Shown in pieces: positions 1 through 8,255 of a stretch of 9,840 bases of DNA. A model generated the notes under the pieces. That model was not told the origin of the DNA. It did not search any database and worked only from the letters and a program-made list of their open reading frames with translations. Made by a program: the position numbers and the translations under genes. Each line of letters starts with the position of its first letter. Within the stretch, counting starts at the first letter, position 1. The stretch comes from a bacterium (lineage in GTDB: Bacteria > Thermosulfidibacterota > Thermosulfidibacteria > Thermosulfidibacterales > Thermosulfidibacteraceae), in contig JALVZS010000095.1 in assembly GCA_027022065.1 (NCBI GenBank), positions 1-9,840 on the forward strand, read 5' to 3'.

Positions 1-284
1 TTTCTCTTTATAAGCTCTACCAGTGCTTCAAAGTGCTCTCTGTCCCTGAAAAAGTAGGTTTCGTTAACGGTAATGGTTGAGATTAGGTCGTCAAAAAGTT
101 TCCTGTCCCTTTCTACCCTGCTTATAAGTTCTTCCTCTGTGAGTTTATTCCTCATTAGGAAAAGTTTTATCTTTGATGCCAGGATCCTCTGATTGTTTCT
201 GTCCACCACTATGCCGAGCTCTCTGTATATGAGCTCCGCAATTTTACTTAGGGTTTCTTGACTTATAGACACGTTTGTAGCCAT
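1..284 (-). CDS. cheR: CheR-type chemoreceptor methyltransferase, N-terminal part (runs off left edge)
   Basis: This is the first 94 codons of a protein whose end lies beyond position 1. CheR proteins transfer a methyl group from S-adenosylmethionine to glutamates on chemoreceptors in the cytoplasm. The visible part is the all-helical N-terminal domain: a helix around residues 10-24, a GIVVD segment near 24-28, and the family hallmark ITVNETYFFRDREHF at 71-85, which matches the CheR pattern T-x-NET-x-FFR. The Rossmann-like catalytic domain with the SAM site is outside the window. The ATG at 284 overlaps the upstream gene by 41 nt and has AGGA 12 nt before it. A GTG at 272, with AAGGA 11 nt before it, is an equally reasonable start and shortens the overlap to 29 nt. 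The family assignment is strong. Whether it serves classical chemotaxis or another CheR-type pathway cannot be seen here. Confidence 0.82.
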   Translation of the reverse strand, partial: MATNVSISQETLSKIAELIYRELGIVVDRNNQRILASKIKLFLMRNKLTEEELISRVERDRKLFDDLISTITVNETYFFRDREHFEALVELIKR

Positions 285-471
285 CCTTTAATTTTTTCCT
301 AAAATAAATTTCCCACTTCTTTACCCGCTCAAACCTGCTGGAAAGCAACACAAGTCCTGCAATAATAAAGGGTATCCCAGGCAAAACGGGTAAAATTATC
401 CCAATGATGCCTATTATAAAGCACAATAAAGCTCCTATTACAACAAAGGGGGTGGAAAGATGCTTCCTCAA
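244..471 (-). CDS. Small two-helix membrane protein, DUF454/PGPGW-like
   Basis: This is a 75-residue protein of unknown function. It has two hydrophobic segments, about residues 9-27 and 30-44, joined at the motif LPVLPGIPF (27-35). It ends in a basic tail of about 30 residues ([18 protein letters not shown] at 58-75) that probably faces the cytoplasm. The Gly-rich first helix followed by LP-x-LP-x-x-PF resembles DUF454 (YbaN-like) and, more weakly, PGPGW-type membrane proteins. I chose the TTG at 471 because it overlaps the ttuA stop as TTGA and has GGGAG 11 nt upstream. The frame is open to an ATG at 543, but those 24 extra codons are the out-of-frame copy of the conserved TtuA C-terminal zinc finger and contain no membrane segment. 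It is probably translationally coupled to ttuA. The gene is likely real, but the family call is tentative. Confidence 0.68.
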   Translation of the reverse strand: MRKHLSTPFVVIGALLCFIIGIIGIILPVLPGIPFIIAGLVLLSSRFERVKKWEIYFRKKLKDGYKRVYKSRNPK

Positions 472-1358
472 GCGGTCATACGCTCCCTTAGGCGGCAGAA
501 CGCGCATGGAGGATGGGTCGTAGGATAGCCGCAGTTGGGGCATTCCTTCAGTTCTTCCTCCTGTCTTTTAAATAGCTCTTTTGCTCTTTTAACAAACTCC
601 CTGTAGAACCTTATCTTTGTGCCTGGAGAGTGGTACTCTATTAGATTGAGCGCCCTTTTGTAAATAATGCTTGTGGCACCTTTTGAGTAGGGGCATCTTT
701 CTTCAAAGAAGTCTATTCCGGTTAAGATGGCGTAGGCTGCCGTTTCCCTTTCTGTTAGCTCGCAAAGGGGCTTTATCTTTCTCACAAATCTTCCCTCTGC
801 GGGAAGCACAGGCCCCTGCCTTGCAAGATACCCTCCCTTCCAGCTAAGAACGTTGGACAAAAGAGTGGCTACTTCATCGTTTAAATTGTGTCCTGTGGCA
901 AGGACTGGGAAGCCTTTTGAGTAGGCAAAGTTGTTCATAATGTATCTTTTTATCATTCCGCATGCCGCGCAAACAGTTCTGGTTTCCTTTCTCTTTACAT
1001 CGTCTATGGTGAACCCATATGCCTCTTTGAGATCTACGATTTCCAATGGCAGAGCTCTTTCGTTTGCGAACTTTTCAACCTTTTCAAGTGCCTTTTCTGA
1101 ATGGCTTTTTATTCCCAGGTTTATGAAAAGTCCAGTTGTTTTGTATCCTAATCTGTCCAGTATATCCCATAGAACGAAGCTGTCTTTCCCTCCCGATATG
1201 GCAACAAGCACAGGCTCTTCTTTCTTGAGCATTTGGTATCTTTTAATTGCCTCTTTTACCCTTTTGAGACAGAATTCAACTAGGTGCTCTTCACATAGGG
1301 CTATACCAAAAGACCTTACCTTTATAACGGCCTCCTTTTTACAGATACGGCATCTCAT
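468..1358 (-). CDS. ttuA: tRNA-5-methyluridine(54) 2-sulfurtransferase TtuA
   Basis: TtuA makes 2-thioribothymidine at position 54 in the T-loop of tRNA, which stabilises tRNA in thermophiles. It adenylates the base and inserts sulfur carried as a thiocarboxylate on TtuB. The 296-residue protein has the full family layout. There is an N-terminal zinc site (C3, C6, C22, H25), the PP-loop ATP-binding motif SGGKDS (55-60), the CAAC pair C130/C133 plus C222 that hold the catalytic [4Fe-4S] cluster in characterised Ttu[12 protein letters not shown] (155-165), and a C-terminal zinc finger (C273, C276, C285, C288). The three cluster cysteines fall at the same residue numbers I recall for Thermus thermophilus TtuA, which separates this from generic TtcA proteins. 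The ATG overlaps the ttuB stop as ATGA, so enzyme and sulfur carrier are translationally coupled. The activating enzyme TtuC and the cysteine desulfurase are not in the window. Confidence 0.93.
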   Translation of the reverse strand: MRCRICKKEAVIKVRSFGIALCEEHLVEFCLKRVKEAIKRYQMLKKEEPVLVAISGGKDSFVLWDILDRLGYKTTGLFINLGIKSHSEKALEKVEKFANERALPLEIVDLKEAYGFTIDDVKRKETRTVCAACGMIKRYIMNNFAYSKGFPVLATGHNLNDEVATLLSNVLSWKGGYLARQGPVLPAEGRFVRKIKPLCELTERETAAYAILTGIDFFEERCPYSKGATSIIYKRALNLIEYHSPGTKIRFYREFVKRAKELFKRQEEELKECPNCGYPTTHPPCAFCRLRERMTA

Positions 1359-1546
1359 CCTCTGGATACCACCTCGTAGATCTCTATCTCCTCTCCTTTT
1401 TTAAGCCAGACATCTTCTGTTAAGGGCTTTTTATCCTTAAGCACAAGCACATCTTCAGGATTTATGCACATATCTTTAAGCAGTCTTTCAAGCTTTATCC
1501 TTTTCTCTACCTTTATCTTTCTTCTTTCCTCAGGCATTTCTACCAC
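1355..1546 (-). CDS. ttuB: TtuB-like ubiquitin-fold sulfur carrier (MoaD/ThiS family)
   Basis: This small beta-grasp protein lies directly upstream of ttuA, as expected for the carrier that delivers sulfur to TtuA as a C-terminal thiocarboxylate. Visible features are a beta strand RRKIKVE, the helix KLERLLKDM, the family-typical [11 protein letters not shown] strand, and the end [12 protein letters not shown]. The C-terminus is Arg-Gly where the family normally has Gly-Gly; the terminal glycine needed for thiocarboxylation is still present. The start is uncertain. The ATG at 1537 overlaps the secA stop (ATGCCTGA) but would remove the first beta strand. The GTG at 1546 used here gives 63 residues, close to the roughly 65 of Thermus TtuB. 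A GTG at 1576 would give 73. None has a good ribosome binding site, so translation probably depends on coupling to secA. A ThiS or MoaD role is possible, but adjacency to ttuA favours TtuB. Confidence 0.75.
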   Translation of the reverse strand: MVEMPEERRKIKVEKRIKLERLLKDMCINPEDVLVLKDKKPLTEDVWLKKGEEIEIYEVVSRG

Positions 1547-4232
1547 AGCAGTGTTTGTATTTTTTGCCGCTTCCACAGGGGCAGGGTTCGTTCCTTCCTA
1601 TTTTGCGCCCCTTCCTCCTTACCGTCTGCACCTGTGGCCTTTCGTCTTCACCTCTGTGCTCCACATAGCGGCGGCGTTTTTTCTTTTTCTCCTTTACCTT
1701 CTTTTCCACTTCCTGTCCTTCAACCTTCACCTCTATCCTGTAGAGCATCTCCACCACCTGCTTTTTTAGCCTGCTTATCATATCTGCAAAGAGGGCAAAG
1801 CTCTCTTTTTTATACTCGTTTAGGGGGTCAAGCTGGCCGTATCCTCTTAAGCCAATGGTGTCTCTAAGGTGATCCATGTTAAGCAGGTGGTCCTTCCACA
1901 GGGAGTCCAAGGTGTACAGGAATATCATGCGCTCAAGGCTCGCAATGTTTTCCCTTCCTGCAAGCTTCTCTTTCTCCTCGTAGTTTTCCTTCGCCTTCTC
2001 AAAGAGGTACTCCCTTAGCTCCTCTTCCTTTTTGTCCTTAAGCTCTTGAGGATCCAGCTTGATGTTAAAGGTTCTTGCAAACTCTTTTGCTACATACTCG
2101 TAGTTCAGCTCCTTATCCTCAATGGCGTTGTTGACTATTTCATCTATAAGTTCTCTTACGATGTTGAGGATTTCATCCCTTAAATCCGCTCCCTCCAGTA
2201 TCTTTCTCCTTTGGGCGTAGACTACCTCTCTTTGTTTGTTCATGACATCGTCATACTCAAGCAGGTGCTTTCTTATCTCAAAGTTGTGGGCTTCCACCTT
2301 CTTTTGGGCGTTTTCTATGGCTTTTGAGACCCAAGGGTGCTCTATGGGCTCTCCATACTTCATCCCCAGCTTGCCCATCAGGGCCTTAAGCTTGTCTCCA
2401 CCGAAGATCCTTAGAAGGTCATCTTCCAAGGAGAGGAAGAATCTGGATGAGCCTGGATCTCCCTGCCTTCCCGCACGACCCCTCAACTGGTTGTCTATTC
2501 TCCTTGCCTCGTGCCTTTCTGTTCCTATTATGTGAAGCCCGCCAAGCTCCACCACTTTCTTGTGCTCTTCCTCCGTTATCTTTTTGTATTTTTCCAGCGT
2601 TTTCTTCCACTCATCGGCGGGTATTCCCTCAAGGGTTCCGTATTTCTTTTTCAGTTCGGCCCTTGCAAGAAACTCGGGGTTTCCACCCAGCATGATGTCG
2701 GTTCCACGCCCTGCCATGTTGGTGGCAATGGTGACGGCTCCCAGTCTTCCCGCCTGTGCTATGATTTCTGCCTCTTTCTCATGGTATTTTGCGTTAAGCA
2801 CATTGTGGGGGATCTTGCGCTTTTTGAGCATCTGAGAAAGCTTTTCAGAATTCTCAATGGATGTGGTTCCCACAAGCACGGGTCTTCCTATTTTGTGCAT
2901 CTCTTCAATCTCTTTGACTACTGCCTCCCACTTCTCCTTCTGGGTTCTGAAGACCACATCGGGGTAGTCTATCCTTATCATGGGCTTATGGGTGGGAATT
3001 ACCACCACATCCAGCCCGTATATTTCCATGAATTCAGCTGCATCTGTTGCGGCGGTTCCCGTCATACCCGCAAGCTTTTCGTACATGCGGAAGTAGTTCT
3101 GAAAGGTTATGGTTGCAAGCGTTTGGTTTTCGGCCTTTATCTTCACGCCTTCTTTCGCTTCAATGGCCTGGTGCAGTCCATCGCTCCAACGCCTTCCAGG
3201 CATAAGCCTGCCTGTGAACTCGTCAACGATTATCACCTCTCCGTCCTTTACCACATAGTCCACATCCCTTTTGAAGAGCACATGTGCCCTAAGCGCCTGC
3301 TCAATCTTGTGAAGCAGATCTATATGTATGGGATCGTAAAGGTTGTCTATACCCAGCCTCTTTTCAAGCTCCTTTATCCCTTCTTCGGTGAGCATAACGG
3401 TTTTTGCTTCCTCATCCACTTCGTAGTGCACATCCTTCTTCAATCCCCTAACTACTCTGTCGGCGGTGTAGTAAAGTTCGGGTGACTCCTCTGCAGGACC
3501 TGATATGATTAGAGGGGTTCTGGCCTCATCTATGAGAATGCTGTCTACCTCATCTACTATGGCGTAGTACAGCTCCCTCTGAATGCACTCCGAGAGGTCC
3601 CAGGCCATGTTGTCCCTAAGGTAGTCAAAGCCGAACTCGTTGTTCTGCCCGTAGGTGACATCGGCAAGGTAGGCATCCCTTCTGGAGCAAGGGACCAGCT
3701 TTGTTCTGAAGCTCTCTCTATCTTCCCACTCTACCAGGTATGAGGCGTCATGCTGTATAACACCAACGGTTAGTCCCAAAAACAGATAGATCGGGCCCAT
3801 CCACAGGGCATCACGCCTTGCAAGGTAGTCGTTTACGGTAACCACATGCACCCCTTTGCCTAGGAGGGCGTTTAAATAGACGGGAAGGGTGGCAGCTAGG
3901 GTTTTTCCCTCTCCCGTTTTCATCTCTGCGATTTTCCCCTGGTGAAGCACTATGCCGCCAAGCACCTGAACGTCAAAGTGGCGCATGCCAAGGGTTCTTC
4001 TTGCCACCTCTCTTCCCACGGCAAACGCCTCAACCAGAAGATCGTCTAGTGTTTCTCCGTCCTGTAGTCTCTTTTTGAACTCTTCAGTTTTTGCTGCAAG
4101 TTGTTCATTTGAAAGCTTTTGTATTTCTGGTTCCAGTGCATTTATTTTATGCACAATGGGCCATAGCTTTTTCAGTTCTCTTTCGTTTTTGGTGCCTATT
4201 ACCTTTTCCAAAAGCTTTGTTACAAGTCCCAT
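1530..4232 (-). CDS. secA: Preprotein translocase ATPase SecA
   Basis: SecA is the ATP-driven motor that pushes unfolded preproteins through the SecYEG channel at the inner membrane. All expected parts are present in 900 residues: Walker A MKTGEGKT (104-111), DEVD (227-230) followed by the [11 protein letters not shown] segment, TTSIENSE (456-463), NMAGRGTDI (505-513), the second ATPase motif [14 protein letters not shown] (585-598), the helical scaffold and wing domains, a very basic linker (about 847-877), and the zinc-binding tail with C884, C886, C895 and C896, which contacts SecB and phospholipid in other bacteria. Around residues 160-186 the first nucleotide-binding domain is about 16 residues longer than in E. 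coli, a length variant I believe also occurs in other deep-branching bacteria. The ATG follows AGGAGG by 8 nt. The last codons overlap the start region of ttuB, in the frame that encodes the zinc tail. Confidence 0.98.
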   Translation of the reverse strand: MGLVTKLLEKVIGTKNERELKKLWPIVHKINALEPEIQKLSNEQLAAKTEEFKKRLQDGETLDDLLVEAFAVGREVARRTLGMRHFDVQVLGGIVLHQGKIAEMKTGEGKTLAATLPVYLNALLGKGVHVVTVNDYLARRDALWMGPIYLFLGLTVGVIQHDASYLVEWEDRESFRTKLVPCSRRDAYLADVTYGQNNEFGFDYLRDNMAWDLSECIQRELYYAIVDEVDSILIDEARTPLIISGPAEESPELYYTADRVVRGLKKDVHYEVDEEAKTVMLTEEGIKELEKRLGIDNLYDPIHIDLLHKIEQALRAHVLFKRDVDYVVKDGEVIIVDEFTGRLMPGRRWSDGLHQAIEAKEGVKIKAENQTLATITFQNYFRMYEKLAGMTGTAATDAAEFMEIYGLDVVVIPTHKPMIRIDYPDVVFRTQKEKWEAVVKEIEEMHKIGRPVLVGTTSIENSEKLSQMLKKRKIPHNVLNAKYHEKEAEIIAQAGRLGAVTIATNMAGRGTDIMLGGNPEFLARAELKKKYGTLEGIPADEWKKTLEKYKKITEEEHKKVVELGGLHIIGTERHEARRIDNQLRGRAGRQGDPGSSRFFLSLEDDLLRIFGGDKLKALMGKLGMKYGEPIEHPWVSKAIENAQKKVEAHNFEIRKHLLEYDDVMNKQREVVYAQRRKILEGADLRDEILNIVRELIDEIVNNAIEDKELNYEYVAKEFARTFNIKLDPQELKDKKEEELREYLFEKAKENYEEKEKLAGRENIASLERMIFLYTLDSLWKDHLLNMDHLRDTIGLRGYGQLDPLNEYKKESFALFADMISRLKKQVVEMLYRIEVKVEGQEVEKKVKEKKKKRRRYVEHRGEDERPQVQTVRRKGRKIGRNEPCPCGSGKKYKHCCGRNA

Positions 4233-4240
4233 GGTGTAAA

Positions 4241-4247
4241 CCTCCTA
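4241..4247 (-). promoter_or_regulatory. Strong Shine-Dalgarno of secA, fused to the upstream stop codon
   Basis: Read on the minus strand the sequence is TAGGAGG, where TAG is the stop codon of the M50 protease gene. The AGGAGG core ends 8 nt before the secA ATG. This fixes the secA start. It is the strongest ribosome binding site inside the operon whose position is not dictated by a conserved protein motif, and it should allow a high translation rate for SecA. Confidence 0.85.
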
Positions 4248-4931
4248 ACTTACCCCGATTAAAATAAAGGAAAGCTTCATAACAGCGTATCCAAAGTATT
4301 TATCTATACCCCCTGCAAGCACCAGCACAAGTACAATAAGCAACCCCCACCTTTCTATTAAAGCGTATTTTTCTGCAACGGGCGTGGGCAGTATCCCGTA
4401 AACTATCCTTCCTCCATCCAAGGGGGGGATGGGGATGAGGTTGAATATGCAAAGTGCAATGTTTATCACTGTTGATAAGAACAGCATAATGGCAATGGGA
4501 ACGAGGAACATGTAGACACCGTGTAGAGGCGGTAGTTTCCCCCATTTCAGGAATACCGCCAAGAATTCCAGTAAGTGGGCGTTTGCCTTTATAAGAATCC
4601 TAAAGGCTGTGGCGCTTAAAAGGGCCAGGGCGATGTTTGTTGCGGGGCCTGCCGCTGCAACCCATATCATATCCTTTTTGGGGTTTTTGAGATTGTAGGG
4701 ATTTACAGGCACAGGCTTTGCCCATCCTATTATCCTGGTTATGATGAACACCAGAAGGCCCAGCACATCAAGGTGTTTTAGAGGATTGAGGGTGAGCCTT
4801 CCCGCTTCTTTAGCCGTAGGATCTCCCAGGGCATAGGCTGCTGCCCCATGGGCTACCTCGTGAAGGGACACGCTGAATAGAACGGGGACAATGCCCAGTG
4901 ATACCTGCTGTATGTAGCTTGAGGCATCCAT
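4245..4931 (-). CDS. Site-2 protease family zinc metalloprotease (peptidase M50)
   Basis: This is a 228-residue intramembrane metalloprotease of the short, PDZ-less M50 type. Such enzymes cut transmembrane segments of substrate proteins inside the membrane. The zinc-binding HEVAH motif (H24, E25, H28) lies in the first hydrophobic helix. The third zinc ligand is D172 in NLIPIPPLDGG (164-174), the family's second signature. Further hydrophobic segments lie at about 52-70, 90-112, 140-165, 195-208 and 214-227, giving roughly six membrane passes. The conserved GDPTAKEAGRLTLNP stretch (36-50) follows the active-site helix, as in other members. The ATG lies one nucleotide after the hslU stop, with no visible ribosome binding site, so it is probably translationally coupled. 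Its substrate is unknown. Its position between hslU and secA suggests a role in envelope protein quality control, but that is inference. Confidence 0.92.
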   Translation of the reverse strand: MDASSYIQQVSLGIVPVLFSVSLHEVAHGAAAYALGDPTAKEAGRLTLNPLKHLDVLGLLVFIITRIIGWAKPVPVNPYNLKNPKKDMIWVAAAGPATNIALALLSATAFRILIKANAHLLEFLAVFLKWGKLPPLHGVYMFLVPIAIMLFLSTVINIALCIFNLIPIPPLDGGRIVYGILPTPVAEKYALIERWGLLIVLVLVLAGGIDKYFGYAVMKLSFILIGVS

Positions 4932-4932
4932 G

Positions 4933-6282
4933 TCAAAGTATATACTTGCTTAGGTCTTCGTCCTTTACCACATCGGAAAGCTTTTCGTCCACATAGCTTT
5001 TGTCTATCACCACCCTTTGCCCTTTCATCTGTGGAGCGTGGAAGGAGACATCCTCCAAAAGCTTCTCCATAACCGTGTAGAGTCTTCTTGCCCCTATGTT
5101 TTCCATCCTTTCGTTGAGCATAACTGCTATCTCCGCAATCCTGTCTATCCCGTCGGAGGTGAACTCAAGTTCCACTCCTTCTGTGGCAAGAAGCGCTTTG
5201 TACTGCTTCGTCAGGGCGTTTTCTGGCTCTGTAAGTATCCTAACGAAGTCCTCTTTTGTTAGTGGGTCCAGTTCTACCCTTATGGGAAATCTTCCCTGGA
5301 GCTCAGGTATGAGGTCCGAGGGCTTGGATACGTGGAAAGCGCCTGCTGCTATAAAGAGAATATGGTCCGTTCTCACAACACCGTACCTTGTGGTTACAGA
5401 TGTTCCTTCAACGAGAGGCAGTAGATCCCTCTGAACACCTTCCCTTGATACATCGGGTCCGTGGTGGGTTTCCCTTCCCGCTATTTTGTCTATCTCATCT
5501 ATGAAGACTATGCCTGTCTGCTCCACCCTCTCTATGGCCTCTTTTATTACCTCATCCATGTCTATCAGCCTTTCCGCCTCCTGCTTTGTAAGATACTCCA
5601 GGGCGTCTTTAACCTTCATCTTCTTCTTTTTCATCCTTTTGGGAAATAGATTTCCCAACATCTCTCTTATGCTGAGATCCATGTCCTCCATACCCGTTAT
5701 GGGGATCACCTCTATCATGGCGGTGGAGGATTTGTCCTCAACCTCAACCTCAACGATTCTGTCATCCAGCTTTCCCTCTTTAAGGAGCTGTCTGAACTGC
5801 TCCCTCGTTCTTTTCTGTTGCTCAATAGTCTGAGGGTCTATTCCTATTCCTCTTCTTTTGGGCATGGGAAAGAGAAGATCCAGTATCCTCTCCTCAGCGA
5901 AGGCTTTTGCCTTTTCTTTCACCTGTTTTTCCTTTTCCTCTTTAACCATTCTGACTGCAACCTTTGTGAGATCCCTTATGATGGATTCCACATCCCTTCC
6001 CACATAACCCACTTCTGTGAACTTTGAGGCTTCTACCTTTATAAATGGGGCCTTTGCCAGTCTGGCCAGTCTTCTGGCTATCTCGGTTTTTCCCACTCCT
6101 GTTGGACCTATCATGAGAATGTTTTTGGGAAGCACCTCGTCCCTTATCTCAGGGGGGAGTTGCTGCCTCCTCCATCTGTTTCTTAGAGCTATAGCCACGG
6201 CCTTTTTGGCCTTGGACTGACCTATTATGTACTTATCAAGCTCCCTTACTATCTCCTCTGGTGTGAGCTCTCTATAGTTCAT
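4933..6282 (-). CDS. hslU: HslU (ClpY) AAA+ unfoldase of the HslUV protease
   Basis: HslU forms a hexameric ATPase ring that unfolds proteins and feeds them into the HslV peptidase in the cytoplasm. The 449-residue protein shows Walker A GPTGVGKT (59-66), the substrate-gripping pore loop GYVG (92-95), a charged intermediate domain of about 110-240, Walker B IVFIDEID (258-265), and the sensor/arginine region [12 protein letters not shown] (327-338). It ends in SKYIL, matching the C-terminal peptide that docks into HslV in studied homologues. Length is normal for the family. The ATG overlaps the hslV stop as ATGA and has GGAG 5 nt upstream, which settles the start and couples it to hslV. Confidence 0.97.
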   Translation of the reverse strand: MNYRELTPEEIVRELDKYIIGQSKAKKAVAIALRNRWRRQQLPPEIRDEVLPKNILMIGPTGVGKTEIARRLARLAKAPFIKVEASKFTEVGYVGRDVESIIRDLTKVAVRMVKEEKEKQVKEKAKAFAEERILDLLFPMPKRRGIGIDPQTIEQQKRTREQFRQLLKEGKLDDRIVEVEVEDKSSTAMIEVIPITGMEDMDLSIREMLGNLFPKRMKKKKMKVKDALEYLTKQEAERLIDMDEVIKEAIERVEQTGIVFIDEIDKIAGRETHHGPDVSREGVQRDLLPLVEGTSVTTRYGVVRTDHILFIAAGAFHVSKPSDLIPELQGRFPIRVELDPLTKEDFVRILTEPENALTKQYKALLATEGVELEFTSDGIDRIAEIAVMLNERMENIGARRLYTVMEKLLEDVSFHAPQMKGQRVVIDKSYVDEKLSDVVKDEDLSKYIL

Positions 6283-6860
6283 TGCAGCTCCTCTACCACA
6301 AGGTTGTGATTTGTGTATATACAGATGTCAGCGGCTATCTTCATGGCTTCAATAACAAGCTCTTTTAAATCCAGTTGGGAGTGTTTTATCAATGCCCTAG
6401 CTGCGGCTAGTGCATAGGCTCCGCCTGAGCCTATGGCTATTATTCCGTCATCAGGCTCTATCACATCTCCCATACCAGACACAAGAAAGCTCTTGCTTTT
6501 GTCCGCTACTGCCATGAGGGCCTCAAGCCTTCTTAGGGCCTTGTCCATCCTCCAGTCCTTGGCGAGCTCAACAACTGCCCTTGCGAGATTCCCGCCGTAC
6601 TCCTCAAGCTTGGCTTCAAGCCTCATCATCAGGGTTATGGCATCCGCTGATGCTCCTGCAAATCCCACAAGCACCTTGTCGTGGTAGATCTTCCTTACTT
6701 TTCTTGCCTGGGATTTTATAATGTTGGACCCCAAGGTTATTTGCCCGTCTGCTGCCATAACAACCCTTTCACCTTTCCTCACGCACAGAACCGTGGTCCC
6801 CTTTAGTAGCTCTGGGGTGCGTTTTGTCGTATACCTCAACGAGCCTTCTAATGGATACAT
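6279..6860 (-). CDS. hslV: HslV (ClpQ) threonine peptidase with an unusually long N-terminal leader
   Basis: HslV is the proteasome-like peptidase core of HslUV and uses its N-terminal threonine as nucleophile. The mature protein should begin at T22 (TTVLCVRKG). Relative to it, D38 and K54 take the Asp17 and Lys33 positions of E. coli HslV, and GSGG follows at 144-147. Most HslV proteins have only Met or about five residues before the threonine. Here the codon before T22 is GGG, and no start codon lies closer than a TTG at 6839 (14-residue leader, GAAGG 4 nt upstream). The ATG at 6860, preceded by GGAGG at a 9-nt spacing, gives a 21-residue leader and is used here. Either way the leader must be removed for activity. 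The start lies within xerC, overlapping it by 92 nt (71 nt from the TTG). The stop overlaps hslU as ATGA. Function is certain; the start is not. Confidence 0.93.
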   Translation of the reverse strand: MYPLEGSLRYTTKRTPELLKGTTVLCVRKGERVVMAADGQITLGSNIIKSQARKVRKIYHDKVLVGFAGASADAITLMMRLEAKLEEYGGNLARAVVELAKDWRMDKALRRLEALMAVADKSKSFLVSGMGDVIEPDDGIIAIGSGGAYALAAARALIKHSQLDLKELVIEAMKIAADICIYTNHNLVVEELQ

Positions 6861-7665
6861 GGGTATAAACCTCCGTTGTTTCTATGTTCTTATGTCCAAG
6901 AAGCTCCTGAACGCTCCTTAAATCAAGACCTCCTTCCAGCATGTGTGTGGCAAATGTGTGCCTTAAAAGGTGTGGATAGACCTCTTTGTGAATTCCAGCT
7001 TTTGATGCACACCTTTTTATCATCCTTCTAACGCTCATATCTGATAGCTTGCCTTTTCTGCTGAGAAAAAGGTGCTCTGAAAGCTCTGGATGCTTTTCAA
7101 GATACTTTGGTCTTTCTTCCTGTATGTACTTTAGTAGTGCCTCCTTTGCCTTTTCTCCAAAGTAAACGATCCTCTCCCTCTTTCCCTTTCCCACCACAAT
7201 GGCTTTCATGTTTCTTAAATCTATATCCCGCACCTTAAGATTACAAAGCTCGGAAACCCTTATGCCTGTAGAGTATAAAAGCTCAAGTATCGCCCTGTCC
7301 CTGTAGCTTTCTGCACTTTCTATAAGGGTATCCACCTCCTCGGGGGAGAGGTATGCGGGAAGCCTTCTCCCTGTCTTTGGGTTCCTCACGGCCCTTGCGG
7401 GGTTTTCTTTAATTAAGCCCGCACGCTTTAGATACCTGTAAAAGGTGCGGAGGCTGGACAGCTTTCTTGATATGCTTGTGGGTTTGAGTCTTTTCTTGCT
7501 TAGGTGTCTCACATACCTTGCAATGTCCTCTTCTTTAACATCTTCTGGAGCCTTTTGGCAGAAGGAGAAAAAGTCCTCCAGATCCCTCTTGTAGTTTCTA
7601 ACAGTGTGGGATGATGCGTTTCTTTCTCTTTTCAGGTATTCCAAGAAGTCCTCTATATGTTCCAT
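6769..7665 (-). CDS. xerC: Xer-type tyrosine recombinase (XerC-like)
   Basis: This 298-residue site-specific recombinase probably resolves chromosome dimers at a dif site during cell division. Residues 1-90 form the SAM-like N-terminal domain (phage integrase N-terminal type) and 105-285 the catalytic domain. The catalytic set is complete: R136 (STGIRVSEL), the beta-hairpin lysine at 160 or 162 (VGKGKRER), H232 and R235 ([12 protein letters not shown]), H258 ([11 protein letters not shown]) and nucleophile Y267. The tail [15 protein letters not shown] resembles the XerC ending more than XerD's, and linkage to hslVU matches Firmicutes codV. Because no second Xer gene is visible, it could also be the cell's only Xer recombinase. 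The ATG overlaps the gmk end by 13 nt with GGAG 5 nt upstream. The last 13 residues after HPRA lie in the overlap with hslV and may be poorly constrained. Confidence 0.92.
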   Translation of the reverse strand: MEHIEDFLEYLKRERNASSHTVRNYKRDLEDFFSFCQKAPEDVKEEDIARYVRHLSKKRLKPTSISRKLSSLRTFYRYLKRAGLIKENPARAVRNPKTGRRLPAYLSPEEVDTLIESAESYRDRAILELLYSTGIRVSELCNLKVRDIDLRNMKAIVVGKGKRERIVYFGEKAKEALLKYIQEERPKYLEKHPELSEHLFLSRKGKLSDMSVRRMIKRCASKAGIHKEVYPHLLRHTFATHMLEGGLDLRSVQELLGHKNIETTEVYTHVSIRRLVEVYDKTHPRATKGDHGSVREER

Positions 7666-8255
7666 GTCAGCTCCATTCTCTCCCTTTTTGCCCTTTCTGC
7701 AAGCACCACCCCTTTAAGCTGCTGGTACGCTTCCTCCAGGTCGTCATTCAGTATCCAGTAGTGGTACATGTGGGACTGGGCTATTTCCCATCTAGCAGCC
7801 TTCAGCCTTTTCTCAATTACATCTTCGGGGTCCGTTCCCCTTTTTATAAGCCTTTTTCTAAGTTCCTCAATGGATGGGGGGAATATAAATATCCCAACGC
7901 ACTCCTTCATTTTGGAGAAGACCTGTTTGGCCCCCTGCACATCTATGTCTAGGATAAGATCCATTCCTTTTCTGAGCTTTTCTTCAACAAAGCTTTTGCT
8001 TGTTCCGTATAGATTTCCGTGCACCTCTGCGTATTCAAGAAAGTCCCCTCTGTTCACCATTGCCATAAACTCTTCCCTTGTGATAAAGAAGTAATCCCTC
8101 CCGTGCACCTCTCCGCTTCTTGGAGCTCTGGTGGTGAAGGACACGGAGAACTCAATGCCGCTAACTTCACTCAGCAGCCTCTTACAAAGGGTGCTTTTCC
8201 CGGCTCCAGATGGGGCGGAGATGACGAAGAGGATCCCTGTTTTTCTTTTTATCAT
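7653..8255 (-). CDS. gmk: Guanylate kinase
   Basis: Guanylate kinase phosphorylates GMP or dGMP to the diphosphate using ATP, an essential step in cytoplasmic guanine nucleotide supply. The 200-residue protein has the P-loop SAPSGAGKST (13-22), the GMP-binding segment FSVSFTTRAPRSGEV (36-50) and GRDYFF (52-57), then FLEYAEVHGNLYGTS (72-86), the LDIDVQGA motif (102-109) and the lid/arginine region KRLIKRGTDPE near 133-143. Length is typical. The ATG shares one base with the yicC stop (TAATG) and has only a weak AGAG upstream, so translation is probably coupled to yicC. The yicC-gmk pairing is common across bacteria. Confidence 0.97.
   Translation of the reverse strand: MIKRKTGILFVISAPSGAGKSTLCKRLLSEVSGIEFSVSFTTRAPRSGEVHGRDYFFITREEFMAMVNRGDFLEYAEVHGNLYGTSKSFVEEKLRKGMDLILDIDVQGAKQVFSKMKECVGIFIFPPSIEELRKRLIKRGTDPEDVIEKRLKAARWEIAQSHMYHYWILNDDLEEAYQQLKGVVLAERAKRERMELTWNI

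Noticed and set aside
162-284. The overlap at the cheR-like start as a sign of a broken or frameshifted gene
   Set aside because: The frame is continuous from 284 to position 1 and reads a good CheR N-terminal domain. The overlap matches the style of the other junctions.
931-1404. 157-residue plus-strand frame opposite ttuA and ttuB
   Set aside because: It is antisense to the TtuA PP-loop and cysteine motifs, which explain the sequence fully.
2511-3485. Long 324-residue open frame on the plus strand inside secA
   Set aside because: It is exactly antisense to conserved SecA motifs, its Cys/His/Tyr/Phe-rich composition is typical of antisense reading, and no ribosome binding site or promoter supports it.
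3675-3755. Extra residues in SecA (about 160-186) as a novel inserted domain
   Set aside because: The extra length is only about 16 residues relative to E. coli, and I recall similar length variants in other deep-branching bacterial SecA proteins.
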